The translations under genes were made by a program, and so were the position numbers. Below the pieces are notes generated by a model that was given only the letters and a program-made list of their open reading frames with translations, was not told the DNA's origin and made no database searches. Positions 35,407 through 45,952 of a stretch of 64,000 bases of DNA are shown here, piece by piece (the first letter of the stretch is position 1; each line of letters opens with the position of its first letter). The DNA is from Pisolithus tinctorius (Eukaryota > Basidiomycota > Agaricomycetes > Boletales > Pisolithaceae): NCBI GenBank assembly GCA_024663395.1, contig JANFAH010000006.1, positions 2,976,001 through 3,040,000 of the forward strand. The letters run 5' to 3'.

Positions 35407-35633
35407 GCTGTGCACTTCATATCCACTTTAGGCTGACCAGATTTGACACCAAACTGTAATTTTCTTGCAGCCTTGAAACCCACCTTTGGCTGCCTACAAG
35501 ACTTGAGCAGCACACAAGCTGAACCCAATGCCTTCACTCCACTTCTGCCTCTTGGCTTTGTCAGACTTCCTCTGCACTTTGATTCTAGCCCTCTGGCAGT
35601 GTCAGAGTTTGTCAGAGTGAGTGGTCCTGACAC

Positions 35634-36434
35634 ATAGGTTTTGACCTCAAGGCACTTAAATTGGTACTAAGCTGTATTTAAAGAAGAGCTGTAGGGGAAG
35701 CATGTGCACTTGGTATAGGGAGGCTCAGACCATGCATGGGACAACCACTGGCAGGAGCAGCAGGATGAGGATGAGGGGGAGCCACAATTGTAATTACAAA
35801 CACTGCAAAATTAGTTCCATCACCACCCACAGGCCACTATATCCATGCACCCCCATTTCAAAATTGGCCACTCATTTTGCCAGATACTCAGATGACACTC
35901 AGATGGTAGTCTGATCAGCTTGGCTTGAAGTGGCAATGCACTTGAAAGCAATGGCAGTCACAAGATCTACAACTATACAGTAGTCCACTACTTAATACTA
36001 CATACTGTGTGCATTGAATGACCTGTGTTCAAAGACTCCTTTGTGCCTCTCAAAGGGACTGATTCAATATCTTAGAACAATGTAACCACAAGCATCAATA
36101 TATATTGCCTCAACTCAATACAGGCATTCATGCTCTCTTTCAGTTATAATGCATGAAAATAAATTCAGTACTACAATTACAATAGGCATCAAGTACAGGC
36201 ATCCATACACCAGGATGCTTGAGCCAGGAGATCATGGGCAAGTAGGTTGAGAGGCAGGCAAAGCCTTGAAAGCAATGGGACTCAGAGAATCATCAAATTC
36301 ACATTTAAATTTGTTTACTATTTTTCTTTTTTCAATTAAATCTTTTCCCTTACTTACAGAGCCTCAGTCAATCTTGTCATCACTAAGGTATATCTTATCA
36401 CTTACTTTCTTATTTATACTGTACCAATTGCTCT
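35634..36434. other. Upstream region of the long-TIR element ORF
   Basis: Lies between the ATG of the zinc-finger-like frame and the right inverted repeat. On the minus strand a tttaaata box occurs about 45 nt upstream of the ATG (near 35680), a plausible promoter element. No other coding sequence is seen. Confidence 0.35.
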
Positions 36435-36958
36435 TGTAATAATATATTCAATATTTCATCCAGAAATCATTTTTGATGTTTTGATCTATGTTTTTCATGT
36501 GGAAAGACTTTATTTCTGATTTGATTTTTTCTTGAAAAATATTTCACTGCATATTAAATGTTTGTGCATAAAAAAGGCAGAATGTTTTTCAGATGAGCTT
36601 TAGCACACAATTCATCATTGCAATACAATATTTGGGCTAAGTAAATACTTCCTACCTTTTAAACTTTCTGCTCACAAAAAAGCAGATTGTTAAATCAAAA
36701 AAAAAGTGAGATATATTGGAGAACTATTTACAATGTATCACACATATTGTACTCAAAATCATTCTACTGAACATCCATAATTATTTTATATGCAACAATT
36801 TAAGTTTTTCTGATAACATTTTGTGAGGCATGGTAGACAATACAAATCTTATATGTTTTTACAATATTTGTCACAAAAACATCCCAAATTAAAGAGTCTC
36901 ATTTTTCAATATTTTTTTAAAATGTTTTCAGCAAAGAAATTGAGAAATGCTTCCAGTG
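36435..36958 (-). repeat. Right 524-bp terminal inverted repeat of the long-TIR element
   Basis: Reverse complement of 25591-26114, ending GCTTCCAGTG before the ATA duplication. Confidence 0.9.
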
Positions 36959-36961
36959 ATA

Positions 36962-37658
36962 GATACATGCAAGACCTTCAGATGTGAGCTCCCCATGAGC
37001 AGGGATGAGATGGATCATCTTGGTAAGGCAATCAACCATGATGATGATGGCATTGTAACCAGAGCTATGGGGAAGTTGGGTGATGAGATCAACAGAAATG
37101 ATTTCCCACTTGCAGTCTGGGACAAGGTTGGGGGACAATGTCCCTGCTAGCTTGGTAGGGAAAGTCTTCATATGTTGGCAGGCTTTGCAGCCTTGGATGT
37201 AGGCTGCCACAGATCTGTGGAGAGATGGCCACCAATAGTTACGAAGAATGAGTTCTGTGGTTTTGAATCGACCAGGATGGCCTGCTGCTGGAGTATCATG
37301 GTGTGCTCAAATGATATGGTCCCAGAGATTCTTGTTCTTAGGAATATAGACCCTGTTCCACCATGTAATCAACCCCTCAGATTCATTCCAGCCATCTGTT
37401 CCCAATCATAAATGATCTTGTATGTATTTATCCATCTGTCTCGATCCTCAAATATCCTTGAGGAATTCATCTCCCTCTGTTTGAATGACCAACAAGTTTT
37501 CAATGGCATGGAAAAGGTGGGGCTTTAACAACACCTCATCCTTATTATCTCTGTCTCCAGTATCATAATTGGGGCAGTGAGAGAGTAAATCTGGGCGATG
37601 ATGGTCTCTTCTGGGAGTGTGATGTAGGGTGAAATCATACTCTGCAAGTTCAAGGGCC
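36962..37658 (-). pseudogene. Ty3-B pol, middle part: RNase H end and integrase N-terminus
   Basis: Minus-strand sequence from the Harbinger insertion to the long-TIR insertion. It begins with the RNase H tail (WALELAEYDFTLH, rejoined across the CAA duplication), contains a decayed linker with several stops near 37350-37480, and then the integrase finger CKACQ and core WEIISVDLITQLPHSSGYNA with the first catalytic Asp (37210-36962). Confidence 0.85.
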
Positions 37659-37784
37659 CAAGAGCCAGTTCAGAAACCAGAAATTCTGCAGAAGTCCATG
37701 ACTTTGCTAGTTTGTGTATGTTTGGCTGTCTGGATTGTTGCCAGTTCTGAGTTTGAATCATGTCAGCCTCAGCTTATTGTCATT

Positions 37785-39163
37785 ATGGATGAGGCTGTTG
37801 ATGATACTGGCTTCAAGGAACTTCACCAACAATGCATGATCCAGTATATGGGTCTCATTGTCAGCATCATCATTTGTGCTACTGCTCAACAAGCCACTCT
37901 GATCAGAAAGAGACCAGAACCATACCATACTTTGGCCCTTACTGGTGAAGGCTGGGTCATCAAACTTCTTACTGGTCACCAGGAACACATCTGACATGAA
38001 CTTGGCATACATGCCAATGTGTTCACACTTCTTGTGGACCATCTTCAAGAGATGGGCCATGGAAATTCTCAATTTGTTTCACTCAAAGAACAGCTGGTGA
38101 TCTTCCTATACATGAGCATCACTGGCCTATCTATCAGGCATGTTGGCGAGCACTTTCAGCATTCAAACAACACAATTTCTCAGTACATCCATTTAGTAGA
38201 CCGATTTTTCTCCTGTAACTGATGTTTGGCTCATACAGATACTTCTGCATTTTCATTTTCATTTTTTCCTTGTCACTGTTCTATGATACATATGTTCACA
38301 TGCCTGCTGTGGATGAGGTTCAGTCTGGAATTAGAGAGGATCCAAGGTTTTGGCCATTCTTCTGGGATGCAATTGGTGCGCTGGATGGAAGCCATATCCA
38401 TGCTGTGCTGGGAGCAAACGACCAGGCACCTTATTGCAATCACAAAGGCTTCATCTCACAAAACTGCCTATTTGCCTGCAACTTCCAACTCAAGTTCATG
38501 TATGCCATCACTGGATGGGAGGGTTTGGCAACAGATGTATGCTCAAAAGATTTGGTCATTCCTGAGGGTAAGTATTTCCTTGCAGATGCCAGCTTCCCCC
38601 ACTGCCTGGAACTCTTGGTTCCCTACCATGGTATCTGCTACCACCTCGCTGAGTGGCATCATACACAATTGAGGTGTGTGCAACATTTCTACATGTAGTA
38701 TTACTGTGCTAAACTGAGCAGGCCCAGAAACAAGGAAGAACTATTCAACCTTCACCATTCATCTGCTCAAAATGTAATCAAGCACATTTTCAGCATGATC
38801 AAGCAGTGTTTTTGAATCCTCCTCCTCAGTCCTGAATACAACATATGAATCCAAGCCTGAATTCCAGCTGCACTATGTGCAATTCACAATTTTATCTGCA
38901 CTTATGATACTGACAAGGGTCCTGTGGTGGGAGAAGATCATGAGGTTCAGGAGGGCAGAGGCAGAGGATTGGACATGTCAATGGCAGAAACTGAAGATGC
39001 TGACAGTACTGACGTGCATGTGCTGCATGCAGCTCATGCCCTGCATGATCAGATTGCGCAACAAATGTGGGATGCTTATCAGGATCTGATTCATGAGGGA
39101 AACATGGCATCATTGGACAATGACAGTGGTTCAGCAAGCAGTGCTGACAATATGTCTTTGTAG
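37785..39163 (+). pseudogene. Harbinger transposase (DDE_Tnp_4 type), inactive
   Basis: The frame starts at MDEAVDDTGFKELHQQ and is interrupted by stop codons at several places (one after HQEHI near 37994, one or more near 38698 and 38812-38860) and by a possible intron between 38219 and 38300. Recognisable blocks are the HTH-like region SLKEQLVIFLYMSITGLSIR, the first catalytic Asp in DAIGALDGSHI, the second in FLADASFPHCLELLVPY, and the third block LHHSSAQNVIKHIFSMIKQC, where the family has Glu but this copy has Lys (codon 38780-38782). The acidic C-terminus ends at 39163. Confidence 0.85.
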
Positions 39164-39428
39164 TAGTTTTTTTTACTGTTGTACATCTCTTATTACTGCT
39201 ATACATCTGTTTTCTTCATTGCACAATGTTTAAGAAGCAAAAAAAAATAAGGAAATGCTGCAATCAATGGATACAAAGTATAATTGGAAGCTACATATGA
39301 GAGTACTATTTACTCCCACTGACCCTGAACTTAAGTTGGTACTCAAACTCAACATACTCCAAGCAATCTTCCTTGTTGGGGGTAGTCAGATATACATTGG
39401 TGAAGCCCAGGCTTTGGGCAATTGCAGA

Positions 39429-40671
39429 TCAGACAAATGCCCATAAATTCCAGGGAAAGTCCTTGTCTTCCCCATCAAGTAAGTGGATTGCACATGCATG
39501 CATGGTGGAAGCTTGCTTGACAGCTGAGGTCAGTGATGTGTTGATTGATGATGTCAGATAATTGATTGAGCCTTGAAGACCTGCTGCCATCAGGTCTGAC
39601 ACACCAGGCACTTTGTTGGAATGGCAGGAATGGGAGCTCCTAGCAGAGTCCATGGCCAATGAAAGTTGCACATGCTTGTTGGGAGTGGAGACAGAAATAT
39701 CAGATGTGTTGGCAAAAGGGAATGCAGATGTTGCTTTGTTGTCACCTTCCATCATCATATGGGAGCACTTTGCAGATCTGGATAGTGAAGCAGAGGTGGA
39801 CATGCTGGATTGTGCATCAGATCTCCCAAAACTGGATGGCAGAATGCTGGGGGTGGGCTGGGTCTGTTGGGATGCTGCACTGAACTGCACATCAGATGTC
39901 CCAAGAATGGGATGTGGAGGGGATGAGGGGAGGGCAAAATCATCCCTGGGTAGTGACTTGCATCACTCAGAGATGCCCTGGGGAGGTTCAGGGGTGTCAG
40001 TAGCAGTTGATTCCAGGGGGGAGGGGCACTGGTCTCTTGTTGTTCTCCATCGAGTGCAGGCAGGTTTTTGGTGTTGTTGCCCACAGAACCAGTAGCAATC
40101 TGGGAGGTACTTGGAGTAAATGCATTGGTACCATGTGCACCACTGTTAGGGATTATGTCAGCCACAAGGTTGTAGTACTGCCACCCAGACTGTTTGAAGG
40201 AATGGATCTGGGGAAAAGTCCATATGAACGAAGATATTTATCAGTTCAACATTGATGAATATGTTGGATGGATAAAATACCTTCACACAATCATCAAACA
40301 CCTGCTCATCAAACATGCCCTGTACTCCAGCCCCACATGTGTTGTCCCAATGACACCCAGACTTGAGGCAATATCCCTCAATATCATGATAAATCCTCTG
40401 AATCTAAAGATCAAGGCAATCAGCATCCTTGGACAATTACAATGACAATGTTGCTTACATGCGAGACCCACTTATTTTTCACCATATCTCTAGTTTTTGG
40501 CAGCCCTTCTGTGAGGAATTCAGATATATGCATAGCAGCAGAGGTATACAAATTAGATTTGAAGTTCCCATTGTCTCCTGCTTCAAAGCAATGGTGATGA
40601 AGGTATTTGATGAGTGCATCAACTTCTGCAGGGTTCCACAAAGCTTTTGGACCAGAGGACTTGGGAGGCAT
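39429..40671 (-). pseudogene. Harbinger Myb/SANT-like DNA-binding protein, decayed
   Basis: The minus strand from 40671 reads MPPKSSGPKALWNPAEVDAL, then FEAGDNGNFKSNLYTSAAMH and KTRDMVKNKWVSHV, the layout of the Myb/SANT-like domain encoded next to Harbinger transposases. It is thought to be needed for DNA binding and nuclear import of the transposase. Later exons are Ser/Pro/Thr-rich (PTPSILPSSFGRSDAQSS near 39850) and end by 39429. Splice sites were not fully resolved and stop codons near 40150 suggest decay. Confidence 0.65.
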
Positions 40672-40924
40672 CAGGTGAGAAAGGGTGTCAAGTGTATATT
40701 GGGTTGCAAGAGCTACAAGAGACACAACAGAAACCCAGGTGAGCTGAAGATGGTCCAGATCACAATCATAATAGTCAAGATCCATAGCAATCAAGGAGAG
40801 GTTGTTTTCAAACAGAGCTTCAATCTGAGTCTGAAATCATTGTCCTAATCAACTTTCTTTATTTGTGTAAGTTTTGCAATTCAAAGGACTTCTGCAGAAT
40901 TTCCAGTTTCCAAACTGGCTCCAA

Positions 40925-42700
40925 CATGCTTGATGACAATTGAGGTGACAAGCTGAACAGAAGTACTGGATGTTTTTATGATCCATCCAGATTTGAAACA
41001 TTTTGGAAGTGCCAATAAGGTAATGTCACCATTCTGCAAGGGCACACATAATGGCAAGCATTTCCCTGTTGAAGATGTTGTGGTCTCATTAAGGGCTTTG
41101 GAATGGAAAGCAACAGGGCACCAAGTGCCATCCTTTTGACATTGGGATAGCACTGCCCCAGTTGTGTAACCTGAGCTATCTGCATCCAGATGGAACTGCC
41201 CTTCATCTGAAGGAATGGCAAGGATGGGCCCATCAACCAGAGCCTGTTTCAATTGAGTAAACACAGTTTGTTCAATAGATGTCCACTTCCAGGGGCACTT
41301 CCCAGTTAGACAATTAAGTGGATGGGAGATGTGTGTGAAGTTGGTCACAAAGCAATGGTAGAAATTGGTGAACCCAAGAAAATGTTGGAGGGCTGTGCAG
41401 TTGGTCAGTGCTGGCCAGTCTCATATTGTGGCTATTTTCTTTGGATCCATAGCTATACTTCCCAGTTTGATCACCAAACCTAGATACTCAATCTCTTCCT
41501 TCTCAAACTCACATTTCTCTGGTTTAAGGCAAAGTTTATTGTCTTTTAGGATCTTCAGAACTTTGCATATGACATGGCAGTGCTCTGATAATGTTTTGGT
41601 AAAGATGAGTATGTTGTCCATGTAAACAATAACCACTCCTCAGTGAACAAGGTGTTGAAAGAGGTCATTCATCATTGTCTGGAATGTTGCCAGTGAGTTG
41701 GTGAGACCAAAAAACATAACCAGGGGCTCATGTAAGCCACAATTCACAGTGAATGTGGCCTTCCATTCATCTCCCTCATGCATACGAACATTGTTATACC
41801 CCCAGCATATGTTGAGTTTGGTAAAATAATGAGCTCTGCATAGTTTGTGGACAACTTCAGAGATAAGGGGAAGAGGATAATGGTTTTTGATGGTGGCATC
41901 ATTAAGTTTACAATAGTCTTGGACTGGATGCAGAGTCCCATCCTTCTTCTTAATAAAGAAGAAGGGGGATGCAATGGGGGATTTGGAAGGGCAGATGCAT
42001 CCAGTACAAAGATGTTCATCAAGAAACTTGCCCAGTTCCATCTGTTCCGAGTGGCTTAGAGGGTAAATTTTACTATTGAAGGGTTCAATGCCAGGTTTGA
42101 GCTCAACTGCATGATCCCATTGACAATGTTCAGGTAGGTGGTCAAATTCAGTCTTTTCGAACACCTGGGAGAAGTCATTGAAGTATTGGGGGGGTACCTT
42201 GGTAGATGTATTACTTGGGACTTCTGAATGGAGCACCATAATCCATAGTTGGTCTCCATCCTCCAAGGACTCCAATGTTGACTGTACAAAGTCAGTTTCT
42301 GAACAAGGGATGTCCAGTTGGCAAGACACAGGGCATCAGTTGAATGTAACCTTTCCTGTATGCCAGTCTACTGAAGGGTTGTGTCAATGGAGCCAATCAT
42401 ATCCTATTATTACAGGTGACTTTCCAGTGTTGGTGACCATGAAAGTGGTGACCTCAGAGTGACCATCAGCACAAACAGAGGTCGACAGTATGGTGAATAG
42501 GGCCAGCATCATTCAACAAACCATCAGCATCATAGACTGGTAGAGCCCAAAGGAGTGGTCAAGTGTTGATTAGTTTAGCTTGGACATATCCCTCATCAAT
42601 GTAACATCTGCTGGCTCCACTATCTAGTAGTGCCTCGATGTCAAATGATCACCCATCATCCAACATTTGGAGAGTAAGGGAAAGGAAGATAGAGTTGCCA
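40925..42700 (-). pseudogene. Ty3-B pol, 5' part: protease, RT and RNase H
   Basis: Protease motif ALLDSGASRCYIDEGYVQA lies near 42570-42635. RT reads ASPFFFIKKKDGTLHPVQDY, LPLISEVVHKL and FGLTNSLATFQTMMNDLF, then a stop at 41640. The catalytic box is YMDN (41613-41624) where YMDD is required. RNase H follows with DGQFHLDADSSG-like sequence near 41190 and ends at the Harbinger insertion. The stop codons and frameshifts show a dead copy. Confidence 0.88.
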
Positions 42701-43043
42701 TTCATTCATCAAATCCACTGATGTGGTTTCTTGAGTTCTCGAAGGATGGAATATTTAGTAGAATCTTCCACTGAGTGCAAAAGGGTAAGGAGAGACTTGT
42801 TAACCTCTCCTTGCCATTGTCTATGACACCAATGACAGACAGCATGTAGGGCAACTTCATCAGTGTGACTGTCTTGGATGCAAGAGACTACCCAGGGAAG
42901 GGAATGGCAAGCATGTTTAATTGATGATGCATTAGGCTCTTTGACAGAAGATGGACTCAATTCAGGATGGTTGTATCATACATGCACATCATTTGAGCCT
43001 ATAGTAGATGCCAATAAGGTAGCATCATTTCCTACCAGCACTT

Positions 43044-44169
43044 TCAAAAACCTGACTCCTCATTCAACTCTTGCACTCCTTCCTTTCCTTCTGTGGTCAC
43101 TTGGTTGATTGCATTAGCAACATCATGTTTGGTTGTGTCATCCCAGGTAGTCCACAGGGTGTGGGTACATTCAACCTCAGCACAGGGACAGTTATGAGTG
43201 ATACAGCCAGTTTGTCCACAGCAGTAGCACATGATGCCTCTGCCTCCCTGACAATGACTAGTCTGGTCTATGTCCATGGGCTCTCCTGCACTTAAAGTAG
43301 GACAGGTTGTAGTGGGGGCAGTCATCTGATGAGTAGGAGGGGCAGCAGCAGGCAGAGGCATAGGGTGAGGTTGGAATGGGAAAGGTGAAAGGGTGATTGC
43401 TTGGGGAATGAGGGCCCCCAGCAGAAAGGGAGGTATGGGCTAAATTAGCATGAATATGATGGTCAACACGTCTGGCATAGTCCTTCCATCCCTGTAAACT
43501 ATCCTCAAGATCCCCTTTCTGTACACACTGCAAAAAGATCCAATAGGATAATCCAGTGCAAAAGATATTAAGGAGCACTTCATCATTGAATTGGGCATCC
43601 CCTGCTAGCAGCTCAAACCCCATAAGATAGTCATCAACCGATTGTCCATCATGTTGCTTCAGGGCAAGGAGCTTGTTCTGGGCCTGCATTTTCTTGTTTG
43701 GTTTGCTGAATTTTTCCTTTAGCACATTAGCAAAATTCTCCCAATTGTCAAGTTCTGGACATGCTGCCCCAACATGCTGCTTGTTGCAAAGGCCAATTAC
43801 CCATTGCTGGGCATGGACAACTTTCATATATGACATAGCATAATTAACTTTGATAACATCAGTGGCAAAGGCAGATGCATTAGTCACAAAATTCTACTCA
43901 AGTTGATTGATGAACACATCATATTTTTCATTTGACCCATCATACATGTCCAGTTGGGCCACCTTCACTTTTGGGGTACAATTCTGGAGGAGTGTCTGCA
44001 TAAATGTGGCATGGAAATCTTCTTGAGCCTGAAGAGATGCCTCAAGAAGTGGGTCATGTCTACTGTGTGGCTGAGACTGAGGACAGGGCTGTGGCTGTGG
44101 CTGTGAACTTGATTGGGAAGGAGGTGCTGGAGATGACATGGGTAAGTCAAAGTCAGGAATAGGAGTCAT
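43044..44169 (-). pseudogene. Ty3-B gag, decayed
   Basis: The ATG at 44169 opens a Pro/Gln/Ser-rich N-terminus (PQPQPCPQSQPHSRHDPLLE), then LDMYDGSNEKYDVFINQLE, an in-frame TAG at 43894-43896, and the capsid region WENFANVLKEKFSKPNKKMQ, KQHDGQSVDDYLMGFELLAG. A frameshift near 43300 leads to the zinc knuckle CYCCGQTGCITHNCP and a tail ending near 43044. Confidence 0.85.
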
Positions 44170-44180
44170 GTTGCTGCCTG

Positions 44181-44191
44181 AGCATTAACCT
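44181..44191 (-). promoter_or_regulatory. Ty3-B self-primer binding site
   Basis: On the minus strand AGGTTAATGCT lies 2 nt inside the 5' LTR. It is the exact complement of AGCATTAACCT in the LTR (44318-44328), which starts 35 nt after the minus-strand TATA box TATATAAC (44356-44363). Same length (11 nt), spacing and logic as in Ty3-A, with an unrelated sequence. Confidence 0.72.
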
Positions 44192-44193
44192 AA

Positions 44194-44469
44194 TGTGAGG
44201 ATCTGCCATAGATGCATGCATTGACAAAGGAATATGAGTATTACAGTCAACCTAATGCTGGTAACAAGGCTAAGCTACAGGACAGGGCTGACAACAAGGG
44301 GCATACCTGGTAACAAGAGGTTAATGCTAGGGAAGAGACAAGCAACACAACAAAGGTTATATACTGTACAGTAAAGTGAGACACAATGAATAAGAAAGTG
44401 AAACAGGATACATCATATAGTAGGGGCCAGACCTGTTGGCCAATCAATCAATTGACAAGTTTCCTTACA
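44194..44469 (-). repeat. Ty3-B 5' LTR
   Basis: 276 bp, TGTGAGGATC...CCTTACA on plus, next to the GATAG duplication at 44470-44474. It holds the TATA box and inferred transcript start described under the primer site. Confidence 0.92.
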
Positions 44470-44474
44470 GATAG

Positions 44475-44908
44475 CCTGGAAGATGTCATGACATTTCCCA
44501 ATCCTCCTCCCCTTTCTTGAGGATACTGGAGAGTGGAAAATTGTGGAAGGTACAGGTCAGATGCACCTAACAGCTGGTCACATGCACAAAAAGGATGCTG
44601 GGTGTGCTGCCTAGTAATAGGGTGTCCAGACCTGAAGCTGAAGGGCCAACCCTCCCCAACAGTGTAGCCACTGCAATATGGGCATCAAGTGAGGAACAGG
44701 TTCCCAGATGATATATGGCACTGGTCGATGAAACGGTTGGCAAGAGAACGCATGTCCCTGTCCAATTGGCACTTTGTTGTGAATGTATCTGAAAAGCTCG
44801 TAGCTTTGAAGTGGACAGCCCGTGGACAAATTCGGACCGACACCTCCGAACTGATGTCACCTGTTTTATCACTCGTATCAAGACTACCTAGACACTCCAC
44901 GACACCCG
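44475..44908. other. Border of the CpG-poor block and J-protein promoter region
   Basis: CpG is rare until about 44700 and normal thereafter. This is the right border of the methylated-looking block and must include the upstream region of the J-protein gene. No other gene is clear. Confidence 0.4.
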
Positions 44909-45952
44909 ATGCAGTTGCAACTAACATGTCGTCGTCAATGTTCAGTCATATTTAACTGTCGCACGCTACTGGACTCCAGATGCGTTTCTACGAGCTGCAC
45001 CGGTCAGTATCCTTACCCCACACGCCGCAATCCGACACCCGAAGAAATCTTCCATCTGCCTTCAAACGCGACTCAGGCTCAAATTAAAGCCAGATGTGAG
45101 TATCATGGCTTGTAAGCAACGTCTACTCCTTGGTGTGGCTATCGTACCCTCTGCCACGCTTTCTCTCAAGCGTCGCATACGCCTGATCTATCATCCCACA
45201 CCTCATGTACCCCTTTGTTCATACAGATTACGAACTCGTCAAACTATACCATCCCGACTCCGCTCGTGCACAGAATATTCCGCACTCCGAGCGCACGAGC
45301 CGTTTCCAAGCTTTCCAACGCGCCTACGAGGTACTCCGACGCCCCCATCGGGCGGGAACGGGAACGTATGATGATCTGTTTCAAGGTGAGATCGCTCGGA
45401 GACGTCGACCCAGACAGTACGGTAGATCTCCGGGTGGTATGGGAAGGGGTATGGGGAGCATGCATTTTCACGACATGCACGCACAGGCGAGCATACATCC
45501 ACTCTGGCCTAGCTGGGCTACAATCACATATCATTGACTTTACTCAAGCCCTCAGATACGTCCAGTACATCAGCGCCAGATGAAATAAGTGCTATCCTGA
45601 AAGGGATGTGTATAGCAGGGCTGGTGAGCTCGCCCATCTGCCATGTGCATCTATGACTACGAAGATCTGAGATTCATACTCGTTTGTTGGCATGAAGTGC
45701 GTCGCAATATTGATGGCACCCACGATGTCACCAGGGAGAACTCGTGACCGAAGCGCAGCTGCCAACTTGGCCCAAGCTCAGCAAGAAGCGCAGGACTTTG
45801 GTATGGAGCGGCGCAGACATATTAGAGAACTTGTACGGGAGTATGAGGCGGAACGGGGGGAGCCGTTTAAGAGGCGAACAATCACGAGACGACATAAGGA
45901 ACAGCCCGCAGACCATTCTGATTCCGAGAAACGTACAGAGGGAATGAGCTAG
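44909..45952 (+). CDS. J-domain (DnaJ-like) protein, probably mitochondrial
   Basis: The ATG at 44909 opens a basic, Ser/Thr/Cys-rich N-terminus without acidic residues, resembling a mitochondrial presequence. The J domain follows: PTPEEIFHLPSNATQAQIKA, then an intron (45094-45228, donor gtgagt, acceptor acag) joining in frame to YYELVKLYHPDSARAQNI with the HPD motif that stimulates Hsp70 ATPase, and FQAFQRAYEVLRRP. The last exon (to 45952) has ANLAQAQQEAQDFGMERRRH and IRELVREYEAERGEPF, a helical tail typical of this fungal J-protein group. The middle (about 45385-45690) needs one or more introns I could not place. Confidence 0.72.

Larger units (their letters stand above)
26350..35633 (-). 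pseudogene. Zinc-finger-like ORF of the long-TIR element, split by Ty3-A
   Basis: Two minus-strand pieces, 35633-35407 and 26853-26350, become one open frame of about 241 codons when Ty3-A and one copy of its GCTGT duplication are ignored; the join falls in MKCTA-PQDEQQ. The N-terminal part is basic (RGLESKCRGSLTKPRGRSG, SCRQPKVGFKAARKLQFG). The middle is acidic (CDDSEEENMSLYDTADH). Near the C-terminus is a C2H2-like finger, CVMCDLHG...HTVLHKHLSWDH. The stop is TGA at 26350-26352. No premature stop interrupts either half although CpG is nearly absent, so the gene was probably still maintained until Ty3-A landed. I do not know the family; it could be an accessory DNA-binding protein or a captured host gene. 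Confidence 0.6.
25591..36958. mobile_element. Long-TIR DNA element with CACTG ends (TSD ATA), unclassified
   Basis: Inserted in the Ty3-B integrase with a 3-bp duplication ATA (25588-25590 and 36959-36961). Its ends are CACTGGAAGC...GCTTCCAGTG and its inverted repeats are about 524 bp each (25591-26114 and 36435-36958), AT-rich and well conserved. Without the later Ty3-A insertion it is about 2.81 kb. It has no visible transposase. Its only good open frame is a zinc-finger-like protein split by Ty3-A. The CACT(A/G) end and 3-bp duplication recall EnSpm/CACTA elements, but such long inverted repeats are unusual there, so the assignment is tentative. Confidence 0.82.
37662..40921 (+). mobile_element. 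PIF/Harbinger-type DNA transposon (TSD CAA)
   Basis: A 3260-bp element in the Ty3-B RNase H/integrase junction, flanked by CAA (37659-37661 and 40922-40924); removal restores QAC-WALELAEYDF in frame. The inverted repeats begin GAGCCAGTT and extend at least 36 bp, the only differences being CA against TG at two places. It carries the two divergent-function genes typical of the superfamily, a DDE transposase on plus and a Myb/SANT-like DNA-binding protein on minus. Confidence 0.9.
24377..44469 (-). mobile_element. Ty3-B: chromodomain Ty3/gypsy element, nested by two DNA transposons (TSD GATAG)
   Basis: Minus-strand LTR retrotransposon bounded by 276-bp LTRs and the 5-bp duplication GATAG (24372-24376 and 44470-44474). 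Removing the two elements inserted in it (37662-40921 and 25591-36958) leaves 5.46 kb with the order gag, protease, RT, RNase H, integrase, chromodomain, which defines a chromovirus. The 3' end has a purine tract (gaggagggggtga on the minus strand) just inside the LTR at 24653. The coding region has many lesions and very few CpG dinucleotides, so it is an old, dead copy. Confidence 0.92.

Noticed and set aside
25591..36958. Reading the long-TIR element as a hAT transposon
   Set aside because: hAT ends need an AG at bases 2-3 and 8-bp target duplications; this element ends CACTGG and only ATA is duplicated.
16900..44600. Repeat-induced point mutation (RIP) as the cause of the decay
   Set aside because: RIP in ascomycetes prefers CpA and yields TpA. 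Here CA and TG are abundant and the loss is specific to CG, so CG methylation and deamination fit better.
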